Positions 5,421 to 6,687 of a stretch of 6,687 nucleotides of DNA are shown here, piece by piece. Numbering within the stretch: position 1 is the first letter of the stretch; each line of letters begins with the position of its first letter. A program made the position numbers and the translations under genes. Below the pieces are notes generated by a model. That model was given only the letters and a program-made list of their open reading frames with translations, was not told the DNA's origin and searched no databases. Source of the DNA: CBFDBT01 sp965603115 (GTDB lineage: Bacteria > Pseudomonadota > Alphaproteobacteria > Sphingomonadales > Kordiimonadaceae); assembly GCA_965603115.1 (NCBI GenBank), contig CBFDBT010000155.1, positions 1 through 6,687 of the forward strand, written 5' to 3'.

Positions 5421-6687
5421 ATGACCGACAAAAAGACTCAAACCAAAAAAAAAGACAAAGCTAGCGTGAGTATATTTCCGGTATTGCCGCTACGCGATAT
5501 TGTAGTTTTCCCTTATATGGTTGTTCCCCTGTTTGTGGGTCGGGATAAATCAGTACGCGCCCTTGAAGAAGTTATGGATACGGACAAGCAAATTTTGCTG
5601 GTTGCTCAAAAAGATGCGAGTGATGAAGACCCATCTCCAAAAGATGTTTATGATGTTGGTACTTTGGCGACTGTACTGCAATTGCTGAAATTGCCAGATG
5701 GCACGGTCAAAGTTCTTGTTGAAGGAAAGTCACGGGTTAACATTGAACGCTTTACGCGCGATGATGAATATTTTGAAGCTGAAGTGTCGGATGCAAAAGA
5801 AGAAGAAATTACCGATGAGACAATAGCTCTCTCTCGTAGCGTTACGAACCGGTTTGAAAATTACATGAAGCTCAACAAGAAAATTCCTGCTGAGATTTTG
5901 GTAACCATCAATCAAATCGATGACATCGCTAAACTTGTGGATACAATTTCATCACATTTGGCACTTAAAGTTTCTGATAAGCAGGCACTCCTGGAGACAA
6001 AAAGCTTGACCAAAAGGCTTGAAAGTATTTTCAACTTTATGGATGGGGAAATTTCAGTCCTACAGGTTGAGAAGAAAATTCGTGGTCGCGTCAAACGTCA
6101 AATGGAAAAGACCCAGCGGGAATATTACCTGAATGAGCAAATGAAAGCGATCCAGAAAGAGCTGGGTGAGGGTGATGATGCGCGTGATGAGGTTGCTGAG
6201 CTTGAAGAAAAAATTACTAAAACTAAATTCACCAAGGAAGCCCGCGAGAAATGTTTGGCCGAGTTGAAGAAACTCAAAAACATGTCTCCAATGTCAGCTG
6301 AAGCAACAGTGGTTCGTAATTATTTGGACTGGATGCTCGCTATTCCTTGGGGTACACGCAAGCGCGTGAAAAAAGATATTGTTGCCGCGCAAACTATTCT
6401 TGATCGAGACCATTACGGACTTGAAAAAGTTAAAGAGCGTATTGTTGAATATCTAGCTGTTCAACAGCGTGCGAAAAAGCTTAAAGGCCCTATTCTTTGT
6501 CTTGTTGGTCCTCCTGGAGTTGGTAAAACCTCACTTGGAAAATCAATCGCTTCTGCTACAGGGCGTGAGTTTTTGAGATTTTCTCTCGGTGGCGTTCGTG
6601 ATGAAGCCGAGATTAGAGGCCATCGCCGTACCTATATCGGATCCATGCCGGGAAAAGTTGTTCAGTCGATGAAAAAGGCGGGCAGTA
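5421..6687 (+). CDS. lon: Lon protease, 5' part (C-terminus outside window)
   Basis: Lon is a homohexameric cytoplasmic AAA+ serine protease that removes misfolded proteins and short-lived regulators. The window holds 422 codons of roughly 800. After a Lys-rich leader (residues 1-13) comes the substrate-binding N-domain, opening with VLPLRDIVVFP (21-31). The helical region follows with the conserved block RQMEKTQREYYLNEQMKAI near 226-244 and LDWMLAIPWG. The AAA+ module starts with Walker A GPPGVGKT at 363-370 and includes the pore-loop motif RTYIGSMPG with Tyr405. Walker B, the sensors and the Ser-Lys catalytic dyad lie beyond the window, so its integrity cannot be checked here. The start at 5421 has AAGG (5409-5412) 8 nt upstream. 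It belongs to the conserved clpP-clpX-lon block; in many proteobacteria hupB comes next. Confidence 0.97.
   Translation, partial: MTDKKTQTKKKDKASVSIFPVLPLRDIVVFPYMVVPLFVGRDKSVRALEEVMDTDKQILLVAQKDASDEDPSPKDVYDVGTLATVLQLLKLPDGTVKVLVEGKSRVNIERFTRDDEYFEAEVSDAKEEEITDETIALSRSVTNRFENYMKLNKKIPAEILVTINQIDDIAKLVDTISSHLALKVSDKQALLETKSLTKRLESIFNFMDGEISVLQVEKKIRGRVKRQMEKTQREYYLNEQMKAIQKELGEGDDARDEVAELEEKITKTKFTKEAREKCLAELKKLKNMSPMSAEATVVRNYLDWMLAIPWGTRKRVKKDIVAAQTILDRDHYGLEKVKERIVEYLAVQQRAKKLKGPILCLVGPPGVGKTSLGKSIASATGREFLRFSLGGVRDEAEIRGHRRTYIGSMPGKVVQSMKKAGS

Overview
This window comes from an alphaproteobacterium of moderate-to-low GC. That call rests on the trigger factor, ClpP, ClpX and Lon sequences (for example the ClpX zinc domain and the lysine/alanine-rich trigger factor tail). 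I cannot resolve the order or genus. All convincing genes are on the + strand.

The backbone is the conserved protein-quality-control block tig - clpP - clpX - lon. It holds the 3' end of tig (1-839), complete clpP (3171-3800), complete clpX (about 4002-5279) and the first 422 codons of lon (5421 to the window edge). Trigger factor folds nascent chains, ClpXP unfolds and degrades tagged proteins, and Lon degrades misfolded and regulatory proteins. RpoH (sigma-32)-like heat-shock promoter candidates lie before clpP and just after clpX in front of lon. Both have a CTTG box, an 18-nt spacer and a -10 box.

Between tig and clpP sits a compact three-gene unit that does not belong to this block. Gene A (1018-2124) is a 368-aa protein with a basic N-terminus, a STAS-like region and a GHKL (histidine-kinase-type) ATPase domain. 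Gene B (2121-2453) is a 110-aa STAS-like DUF4325 protein. Gene C (2455-2895) is a 146-aa single-pass membrane protein with a helical cytoplasmic part. The genes overlap or abut (ATGA junction, then a 1-nt gap), and by eye the DNA is clearly more AT-rich than the flanking genes. A strong terminator precedes the unit and a weaker hairpin with a T-run follows it. The likely mode of action is partner switching of the SpoIIAB/SpoIIAA type, with gene C as possible membrane output. A role in defence or stress signalling is speculation. This is the best candidate here for an undescribed system.

The 275-bp gap between gene C and clpP contains a GC-rich (about 60%) structured island of about 75 bp. It carries a 32-codon minus-strand ORF behind a perfect AGGAGG, plus a 7-nt direct repeat. 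It looks foreign to both flanks and may be a repeat element, small gene or insertion scar.
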